A stretch of 64,000 bases of DNA from Balanoglossus misakiensis (GCA_040954595.2 CM082577.2:12834001-12898000); one strand, 5' to 3'; counted from the stretch's first letter, positions 10,706 through 22,188 are shown. Notes: a model not told the origin generated them from the letters alone. Made by a program: numbers and translations.

Positions 10706-11748
10706 TTAATGTCAATCAATGTTAATCGATGGGATTTGTGAATTATAATGAACACAAAATGATTTTCTCTCTTGTCTGGCATTTTGTCGTGTTGCTTGAA
10801 GAAATTTATGCAACCCTTTTTTCGGAGTGGTGCAGCTACGAAATGAAACTTTTAAAGCAATACTGAAAGCATGGTTAGGTAACAAAGAAAGACACCTGTG
10901 ATTTGTGATTTCTCAAATTCTTTCTCTTCCTGGAAATCCTTATAACTTGACAATAAACTTATATCTAAGCAAGCATTTGACTGGTCATGCTGACTCATTG
11001 ATGATTCTCCAAAGCCACTGAAAGTTGTCTGGGATAAAAAACAACCCCTGCAGTAAAATTCAAACCAAACACTTTATTTGTCATACTTTGCCCGTCAAAT
11101 TCGTACTCGAAATCAAGGGTATGAATATGTACTCCAGGGCTAAATAAAAAACACCCCATAATTGTAGTTAATGATAATGGAGAGTAGATGGATGGAAACC
11201 GTCCATCTGGACGAGACATTACATTTCACAAGACGTGCAGTCAATCTTCAGAATGTTTCCAAAGAAATACACCAGCGGTCACGTGCATTATTCTTAGTTA
11301 TGATTGGCAAAACTCGTCATGTGTTGAGTACTATAACGTGGGATCAGTTCAAAATCAAAATCTCGACCACGACGTAAAAACATATAGGATAACCGTTTTG
11401 CTTTGATTGGCTTTGCTCTTGAAGTGAAACAGAGAAAGGATTTATGTTGGAAGAGCAACAGTTCAATTCGATTCGGAAGTGTAATCGTTATTGCAAGATG
11501 ATTGACTGAAGAGACAGACATGCTCTGATTTCAACTACATTTAAATAATCAATTGCTTACTTCGATTGGATTACATATGACTTCAAAGATAAGAGTCCAA
11601 TACAATTCGTTCCATTCGACCTCGAGCAGTTGTCCCTGTAATTAGAGAGACTTCCATGTTCTTTAAAAAAACAGTGACAAACAGATAGAGACACAGATCG
11701 GCAAGACAGTCAGGAAGGTAGAATCTCATACAGACAAACAGGCAGACA
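10706..11748. other. Unique sequence, no gene recognised (duplicated at ~13389-14438)
   Basis: Non-repetitive AT-rich DNA between the putative lectin poly(A) site and the CATA microsatellite. ORFs are under 80 codons and resemble nothing I know. The whole stretch is present twice because of the tandem duplication. Confidence 0.6.
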
Positions 11749-11993
11749 ATCATACATACATACATACATACATACATACATACATACATACATACATACA
11801 TACATACATACATACATACATACATACATACATACATACATACATACATACATACATACATACATACATACATACACACATGCATACACACATGCATACA
11901 CACATACATACACACATACATACACACATGCATACACACATGCATACACACATGCATACAAACACACATACATACATACATACATACATACAT

Positions 11994-12055
<62 letters not shown>

Positions 12056-12137
12056 ACACATACACACACATACACACATACATACATACATACATACATA
12101 CATACATACATACATACATACATACATACATACATAC
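11749..12137. repeat. (CATA)n/(CA)n/(CATGCATACA) microsatellite
   Basis: CATA repeats, then ACACATGCATAC variants, then a (CA)n run and CATA again. The second copy of the block has the same order at 14439-14826 with fewer CA units. This array is the insertion site of the adjacent LTR. Confidence 0.95.
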
Positions 12138-12529
12138 TGTGATGCGGACCGTGCGAACCATTACACCTATTGCTTATCGACACATATAAAAGAAAGATTA
12201 GTCAGGCTTTGCCGTAGATGGCGCTGGGGCACCCAGTACTTGCATGCATAAAACTCCGGAATTGTGGGTAGGCTGGCTGAGACCGGACAAACGTGGCTGC
12301 CTCGTACACAATCGATCAATAGACTCGGAGGAAAACAGATCTAAAGACATAACAAACATTGTTTGAGAGCCATCGTACAACACACCATCATCCGCTGCCT
12401 CCCTCCCAGCAGTTTTGTATTGAGTGGTGAGCATTAAATCGTTGCTGTTTATTTCACAATCCAGTGTCGTCCCAGGCTGTCTGATTTACCCTATATAGAA
12501 AATCCTGAGCGAACCGGCTAAACGTAACA
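12138..12529 (+). repeat. Extra copy of the 392 bp Ty3/gypsy LTR
   Basis: TG...CA-bounded 392 bp sequence that looks identical to the LTRs at 14827 and 21032. It is followed by the same tRNA-Leu-type primer-binding site and gag start, and exists only because the 2.68 kb block was duplicated. It has no 3' partner of its own. Confidence 0.9.
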
Positions 12530-12573
12530 TTGGTGTCAGAAGTGGGATTTTCTATAATTTCGGACAAACTGAG

Positions 12574-12898
12574 ATGATGGAGGATAGCCACGAAATTATG
12601 TTCAAGGGACAGGCTGGTGGTTTTGACAAACCCGCTGTGGATTCTGGTATGGGAGAAACATGTGACGCCACACAGTTGCTGCTTCCAGAGGTCACATTGA
12701 TAGAGAGTGACATACAGCCAACTGATGTAGAAAGCGTCCAGCCTACCCACGCATCGGGGGTTGAGTTGCCCAAAGCTCCGACGGGACAGATTCTGTTGGA
12801 CATGTACGCAGACCAGAAACAAAGGTGGGATGATTTCATTGCTGCCCAGCAAGTGAGTCAAAGCCAGTCCAGTGATAGCATTAACAGTATGCGGGAAG
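12574..12898 (+). pseudogene. Truncated gag fragment fused to satellite
   Basis: The first ~108 codons of the gag of the downstream element, then an abrupt switch at 12898/12899 into CTGT/GGAT satellite. The reading frame happens to continue through the satellite to about 13029. It lacks the capsid-like and zinc-knuckle regions. A by-product of the tandem duplication rather than a functional gene. Confidence 0.85.
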
Positions 12899-14700
12899 TC
12901 TGTCTGACTGGCTGTCTGGCTGGCTGGCTGTCTGAATGGATGGATGGATGGATGGATGGCTGTCTGGCTGTCTGTCTGGCTGGCTGGTTGGCTGTTTGTT
13001 TGTCTGGCTGTTTGTGTGTACCTGCGTGAGTGCGTATGTATGTATGTATGTATGTATGTATGTATGTATGTATGTATGTATGTATGTATGTATGTATGTA
13101 TGTATGTATGTATGTATGTATGTATGTATGTATGTATGTATGTATGTATGTATGTATGCGCAAACCTTTCAAATCATCTCTTCTTTATAGTCAACACTCT
13201 ATGACGATTGTGTAAGTGTTTGCAGTGAGTGAATGCAAACCGAACAGTCAATTGTTTTTTGGCTAACCCATACTTCTCTGTTGTTTTATCATTTTCAGCT
13301 GATTGACAAAAACGCTAACCCTTCACCCGTGTTTACTTGAAGTCATGGACCTGGAAACCGAAAGTGGAACACGTGTGCCAAAAATAAATTAATGTCAATC
13401 AATGTTAATCGATGGGATTTGTGAATTATAATGAACACAAAATGATTTTCTCTCTTGTCTGGCATTTTGTCGTGTTGCTTGAAGAAATTTATGCAACCCT
13501 TTTTTCGGAGTGGTGCAGCTACGAAATGAAACTTTTAAAGCAATACTGAAAGCATGGTTAGGTAACAAAGAAAGACACCTGAAAAGAAATTGTGATTTCT
13601 CAAATTCTTTCTCTTCCTGGAAATCCTTATAACTTGACAATAAACTTATATCTAAGCAAGCATTTGACTGGTCATGCTGACTCATTGATGATTCTCCAAA
13701 GCCACTGAAAGTTGTCTGGGATAAAAAACAACCCCTGCAGTAAAATTCAAACCAAACACTTTATTTGTCATACTTTGCCCGTCAAATTCGTACTCGAAAT
13801 CAAGGGTATGAATATGTACTCCAGGGCTAAATAAAAAACACCCCATAATTGTAGTTAATGATAATGGAGAGTAGATGGATGGAAACCGTCCATCTGGACG
13901 AGACATTACATTTCACAAGACGTGCAGTCAATCTTCAGAATGTTTCCAAAGAAATACACCAGCGGTCACGTGCATTATTCTTAGTTATGATTGGCAAAAC
14001 TCGTCATGTGTTGAGTACTATAACGTGGGATCAGTTCAAAATCAAAATCTCGACCACGACGTAAAAACATATAGGATAACCGTTTTGCTTTGATTGGCTT
14101 TGCTCTTGAAGTGAAACAGAGAAAGGATTTATGTTGGAAGAGCAACAGTTCAATTCGATTCGGAAGTGTAATCGTTATTGCAAGATGATTGACTGAAGAG
14201 ACAGACATGCTCTGATTTCAACTACATTTAAATAATCAATTGCTTACTTCGATTGGATTACATATGACTTCAAAGATAAGAGTCCAATACAATTCGTTCC
14301 ATTCGACCTCGAGCAGTTGTCCCTGTAATTAGAGAGACTTCCATGTTCTTTAAAAAAACAGTGACAAACAGATAGAGACACAGATCGGCAAGACAGTCAG
14401 GAAGGTAGAATCTCATACAGACAAACAGGCAGACAATCATACATACATACATACATACATACATACATACATACATACATACATACATACATACATACAT
14501 ACATACATACATACATACATACATACATACATACATACATACATACATACATACATACATACATACATACATACATACATACACACATGCATACACACAT
14601 GCATACACACATACATACACACATACATACACACATGCATACACACATGCATACACACATGCATACAAACACACATACATACATACATACATACATACAT

Positions 14701-14754
<54 letters not shown>

Positions 14755-14826
14755 ACACATACACACATACATACATACATACATACATACATACATACAT
14801 ACATACATACATACATACATACATAC

Positions 14827-15218
14827 TGTGATGCGGACCGTGCGAACCATTACACCTATTGCTTATCGACACATATAAAAGAAAGATTAGTCAGGCTTTG
14901 CCGTAGATGGCGCTGGGGCACCCAGTACTTGCATGCATAAAACTCCGGAATTGTGGGTAGGCTGGCTGAGACCGGACAAACGTGGCTGCCTCGTACACAA
15001 TCGATCAATAGACTCGGAGGAAAACAGATCTAAAGACATAACAAACATTGTTTGAGAGCCATCGTACAACACACCATCATCCGCTGCCTCCCTCCCAGCA
15101 GTTTTGTATTGAGTGGTGAGCATTAAATCGTTGCTGTTTATTTCACAATCCAGTGTCGTCCCAGGCTGTCTGATTTACCCTATATAGAAAATCCTGAGCG
15201 AACCGGCTAAACGTAACA
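14827..15218 (+). repeat. 5' LTR of element A
   Basis: 392 bp, TG...CA ends. A TATAAAAG box at 14874-14881 would place the U3/R start shortly downstream, and an ATTAAA poly(A)-like signal lies at 15122-15127. Confidence 0.93.
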
Positions 15219-15219
15219 T

Positions 15220-15235
15220 TGGTGTCAGAAGTGGG
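15220..15235 (+). promoter_or_regulatory. Primer-binding site, tRNA-Leu type
   Basis: TGGTGTCAGAAGTGGG begins 1 nt after the LTR. It is complementary to the CCA-tailed 3' end typical of eukaryotic tRNA-Leu, as in many Ty3/gypsy elements. Confidence 0.75.
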
Positions 15236-15262
15236 ATTTTCTATAATTTCGGACAAACTGAG

Positions 15263-16873
15263 ATGATGGAGGATAGCCACGAAATTATGTTCAAGGGACA
15301 GGCTGGTGGTTTTGACAAACCCGCTGTGGATTCTGGTATGGGAGAAACATGTGACGCCACACAGTTGCTGCTTCCAGAGGTCACATTGATAGAGAGTGAC
15401 ATACAGCCAACTGATGTAGAAAGCGTCCAGCCTACCCACGCATCGGGGGTTGAGTTGCCCAAAGCTCCGACGGGACAGATTCTGTTGGACATGTACGCAG
15501 ACCAGAAACAAAGGTGGGATGATTTCATTGCTGCCCAGCAAGTGAGTCAAAGCCAGTCCAGTGATAGCATTAACAGTATGCGGGAAGATTTTACAAGCTA
15601 TTTTCAGACAGTGTTAACATCACAACATGAAATGAGTAGAGGGATGAGCGAAGTAATACAGCGACATGAAGCCACAAATGCAAGAGTTGAAAAGACGGAG
15701 AAAAACATGCTTGCAGTGACAGCTACGGTACAAGAAATGAGAGATCAGATGAAGAGAATGAGTGATGAACAATTAAAGCTAAGGCAGGATGTCACCTTTA
15801 ATCAGGAGAGGGTTGAGAAAAGAATGTGTGGATTGGAGGAAACATTTGACGTTAAAGGGCCACAGCCTGCTATGGATCCTGAGTCCCAGGGGAAATATGG
15901 ACGTGCCATGCAACACACATCTACCCCATTGGTGATGGCGCCCTCTAGTGGCAGTCCCCAGTTCATGTCAAAGCCAATCCCCTTGGACATTTCTGCCCCA
16001 AGGCCGGTGGGTACTCCAATTCGCCAGGCTGAATCAGCACTTTGCAGCTCCTTTAATAATGCCAGCAAACCACTTCAGAGGCCAACGGCGTTCGATGGAT
16101 CGACCACATGGGAGGCGTATCAGGCGCAGTTCGAGCTGGTGGCACAGATGAATGGTTGGAATGAACACCAGCAAGCACTGTATCTGGCATCTAATCTTAA
16201 AGGACCTGCCCTAACCGTTTTAAGTAACCTACCTGGGCAGAAACGTCAAGACTACCAGTCCTTGGTGGCGGCATTGTCGGCTAGATATGGTACGGCGCAC
16301 CAGACTGACCTCTCCCGTGTCCGTTTTAAGAATAGGGTGAAACGCAAGGGGGAAAGTCTACCTGAATTGGCTGGTGACATTGAGCGATTGGTAAGATTGG
16401 CATATCCGACCATGTCTAGCGAATTACAGGATGACCTGGCGTGTGACCAGTTTGTTGATGCGGTGAATGACGACGATATGCGGCTACGCCTGAGACAAGC
16501 CAAACCGAAAAATCTTAGGAGAGCATTAGAGTTGGCATTGGAGTTGGAGTCCTTTTTGATCGCAAGTAAGACTAGGGGACGCAATACCCACAGTGATGAC
16601 CTCGTACGAAGGACCTGCACCCCTGACAAAAGTGATTCCAATGTGGCAGCAGATCGTGATGAAACCGGCCAGTTATTTGGACACATTAGCCAGATGCTCC
16701 AAAAGGTAATGGACAAGCTGGAGGCTAGGCCCAGTGGACCAGTGCGTAGAAAGAGCCAGCCCTCGAAGGACAAGAAATGCTGGAATTGTGACCAGGTGGG
16801 CCACTTTGCTAGAGACTGCCCAAAGGAAAAGCGTGATTCAGCGGTGCCAACAGCTGTTTCGGGAAACGAGTAG
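15263..16873 (+). CDS. gag: Gag polyprotein of element A
   Basis: 536 residues from an ATG. The N-terminal ~200 residues are acidic then coiled-coil-like. Residues ~270-430 match the Ty3-type capsid region (…FDGSTTWEAYQAQFE… onward). A single CCHC zinc knuckle (C506, C509, H514, C519) near the C-terminus would bind RNA. The ORF is intact. It ends in TAG two codons after a GGGAAAC heptamer that probably directs -1 frameshifting into pol (see the signal at 16861). Confidence 0.93.
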   Translation: MMEDSHEIMFKGQAGGFDKPAVDSGMGETCDATQLLLPEVTLIESDIQPTDVESVQPTHASGVELPKAPTGQILLDMYADQKQRWDDFIAAQQVSQSQSSDSINSMREDFTSYFQTVLTSQHEMSRGMSEVIQRHEATNARVEKTEKNMLAVTATVQEMRDQMKRMSDEQLKLRQDVTFNQERVEKRMCGLEETFDVKGPQPAMDPESQGKYGRAMQHTSTPLVMAPSSGSPQFMSKPIPLDISAPRPVGTPIRQAESALCSSFNNASKPLQRPTAFDGSTTWEAYQAQFELVAQMNGWNEHQQALYLASNLKGPALTVLSNLPGQKRQDYQSLVAALSARYGTAHQTDLSRVRFKNRVKRKGESLPELAGDIERLVRLAYPTMSSELQDDLACDQFVDAVNDDDMRLRLRQAKPKNLRRALELALELESFLIASKTRGRNTHSDDLVRRTCTPDKSDSNVAADRDETGQLFGHISQMLQKVMDKLEARPSGPVRRKSQPSKDKKCWNCDQVGHFARDCPKEKRDSAVPTAVSGNE

Positions 16874-17487
16874 GAGCTGGGTTCGCGGGGCAGAACTCAG
16901 CTGGCATTATTGATAAGGACATTGCCCCTGATGTTATCATTCGCGCAGGCCATGTGTCTGGACCTGACCTTACGCCCATAGTACGCGGTTTTGTTGATGG
17001 CGTTCCCTGTAAGATTGTGCTGGACACCGGGTCTGACGCGACTATCATAAAGACTGATGTACTTATGCGGCAGAGAAAGTTACCGCCAACAATCACACTT
17101 ACAGACAAGGTCTACATAAAGACAGCCTGCGATGGTACATCACCTGTGAAGGGACGTGGAGTACTGGCCATTCAACTTGGCAAAACCATTGTACACCATA
17201 ATGTCTGGGTAGCTGACATTTCAGATGATGTTCTCCTTGGCACTGATTTCTTCGCTCAGCACAACAGTACGCCAGACCTGATACACAGATGTTTGCGGAT
17301 TGGTAATGAAGATGTCCCCTTTGATCAGCCAGCTAGGGCAGCAATGACTCAAGAGGAGTTCACTTCTTGCAGAGTGGTGGTCGATAGGAATGTCACTATT
17401 CCACCTATGAGCGAAGCAATCATACAAGGCCGAATGACCGGACCTAAGCGGCACAGTGGCTGGGGATTGGTAGAACCTGGGAAGAGT
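16837..17487 (+). pseudogene. pol: Pol part 1 of element A: aspartic protease
   Basis: Frame -1 relative to gag, open from 16837, just after a TGA, so it can only be entered by frameshifting within gag. The retropepsin motif LDTGSDATIIK (D at about 17023) and the flap/second-half motif VLLGTDFF (about 17230) are present. The frame is broken near 17487-17489, where a TTT run puts the downstream reverse transcriptase one frame away; reading on in this frame hits a stop at 17527. No initiator is expected because pol is made as a gag-pol fusion. Confidence 0.85.
16861..16928 (+). promoter_or_regulatory. Putative -1 ribosomal frameshift signal with H-type pseudoknot (gag-pol)
   Basis: The slippery heptamer G-GGA-AAC (16861-16867) is in the right phase in gag. 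After a 7 nt spacer, a 10 bp stem pairs 16875-16884 with 16893-16902 (one G-U). Loop bases 16887-16892 (GGGGCA) can pair with TGCCCC at 16923-16928, giving loop lengths of 2, 0 and 20 nt, ideal H-type geometry. Pol lies in the -1 frame, as required. GGGAAAC is an established slippery site in some retroviruses; its function here is inferred. Confidence 0.75.
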
Positions 17488-19948
17488 TTCAGCTGTATAT
17501 GGTGTTGTTGTTGGGAAGACTCTGGTTGATACCAGTGGCGATTGCGTTCCAGTACGGCTGATGAATGTAACTCAGCAAAGGAGAACACTGAGGAAAGGCA
17601 ATACATTGGGATCTGTTGAGTCTGTCTGCAGTGTGGAGGCACCAGATGGAGGGTCTGTGCTGGTGGAGGACCCCGTTGCTGACAGGAACCAATCTAGGAT
17701 GCCAGACTATTTAGAGGATCTATATCACCGAAGCTGCAATGGACTTTCTCGAGAACAATGTGATTCTTTGAGGAAATTCCTGAAAGAATTTCAGGATGTG
17801 TTCTCCAAGGGCAGTAAGGACCTTGGTAAAACAGATATCGTTGAGCACACAATACACACCGGAACCGCAGCACCTATCAGACAGCGACCAAGGAGACTGC
17901 CGCCCGTGAAACAAGCTGAAGCCTTGTCGGAGATTGACAAGATGTATGCAGAGGGAGTTATAGAGCCGTCAAAGAGCCCGTGGGCATCGCCTATCGTGTT
18001 AGTTAGAAAGAAAGACGGATCAACGCGTTTCTGTGTGGACTATAGGAGGTTAAACGAGGTTACCCGGAAGGACTCATACCCACTGCCCAGAATTGACGCA
18101 ACTCTTGATTCTCTAGCGGGCTCCTCCTGGTTTTCCACCCTGGATCTTAAGAGCGGGTACTGGCAGGTAGAAGTGGCTGAGGAAGATCGGGAGAAGACCA
18201 GTTTTACCGCAGGAAGTGGTTTGTGGCAGTTCGTTGTGTTGCCTTTCGGATTATGTAACGCGCCTGCCACGTTTGAGAGGCTGATGGAGCAGGTGCTGAG
18301 AGGTCTGCCATGGACTGTGGTTTTGGTCTATCTTGATGACATCATCGTGCACGGGAAGAGCTTCGATGAGGAGATGAGCCACTTGAAACAGGTCATGAGC
18401 CGTTTGCGGAAAGCTAGGCTGAAGCTCAGTCCCAAGAAGTGTGAGCTGTTCAGACGTCAAGTGGCTTTCCTAGGACATGTTGTAAGCGAAGCTGGTGTGG
18501 CGACTGATGCGGAGAAGACGGAGGCAGTGTCCACATGGCCAACTCCATCCAATGTTAAGGAAGTCCGAGCATTCCTTGGGTTTTGTTCATATTACCGCAG
18601 GTTTGTGGCGTCATTTGCTGAAATAGCTAGACCCCTGCACCGACTCACACAGAAGGACCACAGGTTTTCTTGGACGGCAGATTGCGAGACGGCATTTAAT
18701 GTCTTGAAGCAGAAGTTGACGTCCGCTCCAGTTCTTGGTTTCCCTCAGCCGGATGGACCCCTGATTGTCGACACAGATGCCAGTGAGGGTGCAATAGGGG
18801 CAGTCCTCTCCCAACGACAACAGGATGGAGAAGAGCGTGTGCTATCGTACTACAGCAGTGTGCTACATGGGCCTGAGCAGCGATACTGTGTTACTCGCAA
18901 AGAACTACTGGCTGTGGTTAAGGCGGTCGACCATTTCCACCACTATCTCTATGGCAGGAGGTTTACTGTGAGAACAGACCACTCAGCGCTACAATGGCTT
19001 ATGAAGTTTCGCAGTCCAGAGGGGCAGACAGCTAGGTGGCTCCAGAAACTCCAGGAGTATGACTTCCTTATCCAGCATAGGGCAGGACGGAGCCATCTCA
19101 ATGCTGACGGCCTGTCTCGCAGACCATGTGGAAACTCATGCAAATATTGTGATAGGCAAGAAGGACGTGAACAACAGAATGGGAGGTCGCTGAGACAGCT
19201 GCCTGAGAAACCGTACGGTGGGGGTGGGAGCTCTGTGGCCAGGAAGGTAGAAGCGAAACATGAGTCTCATGATGCTGACAAGGAGAAGAAATCAGACCTC
19301 CGTGAGGCCCAGTTAGAGGATCCTGATATCAGGCCGATCCTGTTGTGGATGGATAACTCAAGAGAGCGTCCCAAATGGAGTGTAGTATCCTCATATGGCC
19401 CCGCCACCAAAGCATACTGGTCGCAATGGGATTCTCTTGAACTGTCCCATGGTGTACTCTATCGCCGATGGGAGAAGCCAGAGGGTGGTATTATCCAGAG
19501 ACAACTGATACTACCCAAAGCCAGACAGCAAGAGGTTCTTGAGCAGTTGCACGATACCCCTACAGGAGGACATTGGTCTGTCAAGAAGATGTTGTCTCGC
19601 GTGAGAGATAGATTTTACTGGGTAGGGTGTCGACAGTCTGTGGAACTTTGGTGCAAGAAGTGTGAGCAGTGTGCCAGACGGAAAGGGCCATATCATAAGA
19701 AGCACGCGCCACTCGGCATATACAATGTGGGCGCGCCCATGGAAAGGTTGGCCATCGATGTCCTCGGTCCCCTTCCTGAGACGCCAAGAGGAAATCGGTT
19801 CATTCTCATCGCCATGGACTACTTCAGCAAGTGGCCGGAGGCTTTTGCGATACCAAATCAGGAAGCAGTAACAGTAGCGAGGAAGGTAGTTGATGAGTTT
19901 GTGAGTCGTTTCGGTGTTCCTCTGGAATTACACTCTGACCAAGGCTGA
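17488..19948 (+). pseudogene. pol: Pol part 2 of element A: reverse transcriptase, RNase H, integrase N-half
   Basis: A frame open through 17561-19945. Reverse transcriptase has the LPFGLCNAPATF and VYLDD motifs (catalytic YLDD at about 18329). RNase H has TDASEGAIGAVLS and TDHSALQW. The integrase HHCC zinc finger (H…H…C-x2-C, about 19550-19672) and the first catalytic Asp (IDVLG, about 19757) are intact. The ORF ends at TGA 19946-19948, which stands where an Arg codon follows HSDQG in relatives such as element B. A CGA-to-TGA transition is the likely cause. Confidence 0.92.
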
Positions 19949-20883
19949 AACTTCGAGGCAGCTGTGTTCCAGCAAATGTGCGGGCTTCTTGGGATACAAA
20001 AGACGAGGACGACCCCACTGCACCCCCAGTCAGACGGAATGGTGGACGCTACAACAGGACCATTGAGAATCAGTTGGCGATATTTGTCGAGGACCACCAG
20101 GAAACTTGGGATGAACATCTGCCTCTCCTCCTGATGAGCTACAGAACTGCAGTCCATGAGACTACCGGTTTCACCCCGTCCATGATGATGCTGGGGAGAG
20201 AGATGAAACTTCCAGTAGATCTGGTATATGGTCGTCCAGAGGAGGAAACTGAGTCTCATGGTGTGTATGTCGGAGTATTGCAAGACCGAATGCAAAATGT
20301 TCACTCATTTGCCAGAGACAACATCAAGAGGAGCAGTGACAGAGTGAAGCGCCGATACGATACCAGGGCAGGGCAACCAAAGCTTCAACGAGGCGACGGT
20401 GTCTGGTTATATAACCCACAGCGTAAGAAAGGCCTTTCGCCGAAGCTCGCAAAACCATGGGAGGGCCCATATGGTGTCGTTGACTGCATAAACGATCTTG
20501 TGTATAGAATCCAGAGAGGGCCTCGTGCCAAACCAAAGATCGTCCATAGGGACCGACTGTGGAAGTACACAGGTGTCTGGAGAGCCGACTGGCTACAGCC
20601 TAATGAGAGCAGAGGACCTGATGTCTGCATGGAGGAATTGCCTGCTGACGAAGCTGATATTAGTGGCAGCATTTCAGAGACCACACCGGATGGGCCCACG
20701 ACTGCACATCTGCAACCAGATGCTAACAACGCCTTGGAGGATTCTGGCATTGATGTGTCCGTTGAAGAGGACTCAAAACTTACCCATGCTTTGGAAGCAG
20801 ATGGGAGTGCTGTGAGGGCCGAAGGCATGCGTCGAAGTAGAAGACCACGGAAACCTCCAAGACGTCTCGTTGAGGAGCTGTAA
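19949..20883 (+). pseudogene. pol: Pol part 3 of element A: integrase C-half
   Basis: After the TGA the original frame continues to about 20044. The sequence then shifts by one (a base appears lost near 20045), and the rest reads in another frame to TAA 20881. It contains the RYNRTIE region with the third catalytic acidic residue, the SYRTAVHETTGFTP motif and a chromodomain-like/GPY tail (LAKPWEGPYGVVD). The last ~90 residues are acidic then Arg-rich. Confidence 0.85.
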
Positions 20884-21019
20884 AGGACATGCCTGATCAG
20901 GCGGTATTTGCCTTGTTGACAATCTTTTTTGGACCTACCAGAGTTTCATTGTTTATTACTTGTTCTGCTATTTCTAGTTGCTTGTTGTAATGTTATCTGG
21001 GGACAGATAACTCTTTTTT

Positions 21020-21028
21020 AGGAGGGGG
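21020..21028 (+). promoter_or_regulatory. Polypurine tract of element A
   Basis: AGGAGGGGG ends 3 nt before the 3' LTR; this purine run primes plus-strand synthesis in LTR elements. Confidence 0.8.
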
Positions 21029-21031
21029 CAG

Positions 21032-21423
21032 TGTGATGCGGACCGTGCGAACCATTACACCTATTGCTTATCGACACATATAAAAGAAAGATTAGTCAGG
21101 CTTTGCCGTAGATGGCGCTGGGGCACCCAGTACTTGCATGCATAAAACTCCGGAATTGTGGGTAGGCTGGCTGAGACCGGACAAACGTGGCTGCCTCGTA
21201 CACAATCGATCAATAGACTCGGAGGAAAACAGATCTAAAGACATAACAAACATTGTTTGAGAGCCATCGTACAACACACCATCATCCGCTGCCTCCCTCC
21301 CAGCAGTTTTGTATTGAGTGGTGAGCATTAAATCGTTGCTGTTTATTTCACAATCCAGTGTCGTCCCAGGCTGTCTGATTTACCCTATATAGAAAATCCT
21401 GAGCGAACCGGCTAAACGTAACA
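21032..21423 (+). repeat. 3' LTR of element A
   Basis: 392 bp, no difference seen by eye from the 5' LTR. It is followed directly by the remainder of the CATA microsatellite. Confidence 0.93.
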
Positions 21424-21515
21424 ATACATACATAGATACATACATACATACATACATACATACATACATACATACATACATACATACATACATACATACA
21501 TACATACATACATAC
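21424..21515. repeat. (CATA)n microsatellite, right half of the split array
   Basis: ATAC/CATA repeats continuing the array found left of the 5' LTR (14439-14826). The retrotransposon inserted within this microsatellite. Confidence 0.9.
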
Positions 21516-22083
21516 GAGTTCGAAGTATTGCATCTCCATAAAACGTTTTAGTATTCTGGGAAAAGCAAAAACAAAGCAAACAACTTTGGTAGCACCATTA
21601 ACTTCATGAATACTCGCTGTTGCATAGAAATTGCGAACACAAAATGAAAAGTGCCCGTGAAACTAATTCCTTTTCTATTTTATTACCTTGTTACTATAGA
21701 AACTCTAAAAGCTTTTTTTCACATTTGATAGAGCTATAGTTTCATGGCTATTAGGTTTCTCCCAATCGTTTAATTAGCCACTCTAGCAGTGTACTGTAAC
21801 ATATATACAGGCAACAATATGACAGCCGACTTATTTCAATGCGTGTGATTTTTTCTCCTACACCAGGTTGCTCAGACGGTCATTTTCCCCAAACATGCAC
21901 TTTAAATACAAAAACATGTATTCAATGCATCGTTTGAAAGAATGACGTTAACGAATATCGTATTCATTCTCCGTCGTTGGCAGTAATTCAGTACCTATCG
22001 ATTATTGGCATTTGCCGTTGCCATGGAAGCAGGTGTCACCAATGACTGAGGTGTTAAAAGGGATTCTTGTAGCATTACATTAA
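21516..22083. other. No gene recognised; upstream region of the two-pass membrane protein
   Basis: AT-rich unique sequence with no ORF of note. It ends at a TATA-like box. Confidence 0.5.
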
Positions 22084-22092
22084 TATAAAAAG
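22084..22092 (+). promoter_or_regulatory. TATA-like box
   Basis: TATAAAAAG lies 97 bp upstream of the ATG at 22189. This fits a short leader for an intronless gene, but is a motif match only. Confidence 0.35.
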
Positions 22093-22188
22093 GAGAATTA
22101 TAAGTATGGAATGCGACAAGTGGTGATTGCCTGACAGAGAAAGCTTTCTCTTGCCGATTTGGTTCTCATATGGAAGCACGAATCAAGC

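Larger units (their letters stand above)
10222..15585 (+). repeat. Direct tandem duplication of a ~2.68 kb block
   Basis: The block 10222-12896 (2675 bp) is repeated head-to-tail at 12897-15585 (about 2689 bp). Each copy has, in order: satellite tail, (GTAT)n, ~1.25 kb unique sequence, (CATA)/(CA)n, a 392 bp LTR, the primer-binding site and the first ~325 bp of gag. The junction at 12896-12898 joins gag directly to satellite with a 2 bp AG overlap. Differences are few: microsatellite lengths, C/T at 10499 vs its counterpart, and a short replacement near 10917/13581. This is a recent segmental duplication or an assembly duplication. Confidence 0.9.
14827..21423 (+). mobile_element. Ty3/gypsy LTR retrotransposon A (6.6 kb), pol disrupted
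   Basis: Complete structure: 392 bp LTRs at both ends that look identical, primer-binding site, gag, protease, reverse transcriptase, RNase H, integrase, polypurine tract. A 4 bp ATAC flanks it on both sides (14823-14826 and 21424-21427), although inside a CATA array this duplication is not very informative. LTR identity indicates recent insertion. Pol carries a frame shift near 17488, an in-frame TGA at 19946 and another frame shift near 20045, so this copy cannot make a full polyprotein as sequenced. Confidence 0.95.

Noticed and set aside
11583-12161. Long - strand M-Y-V-C ORFs (also 14270-14872 and 48381-48658)
   Set aside because: CATA/CA microsatellite read on the opposite strand.
16252-16773. 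173-codon - strand ORF
   Set aside because: Antisense shadow of gag of element A.
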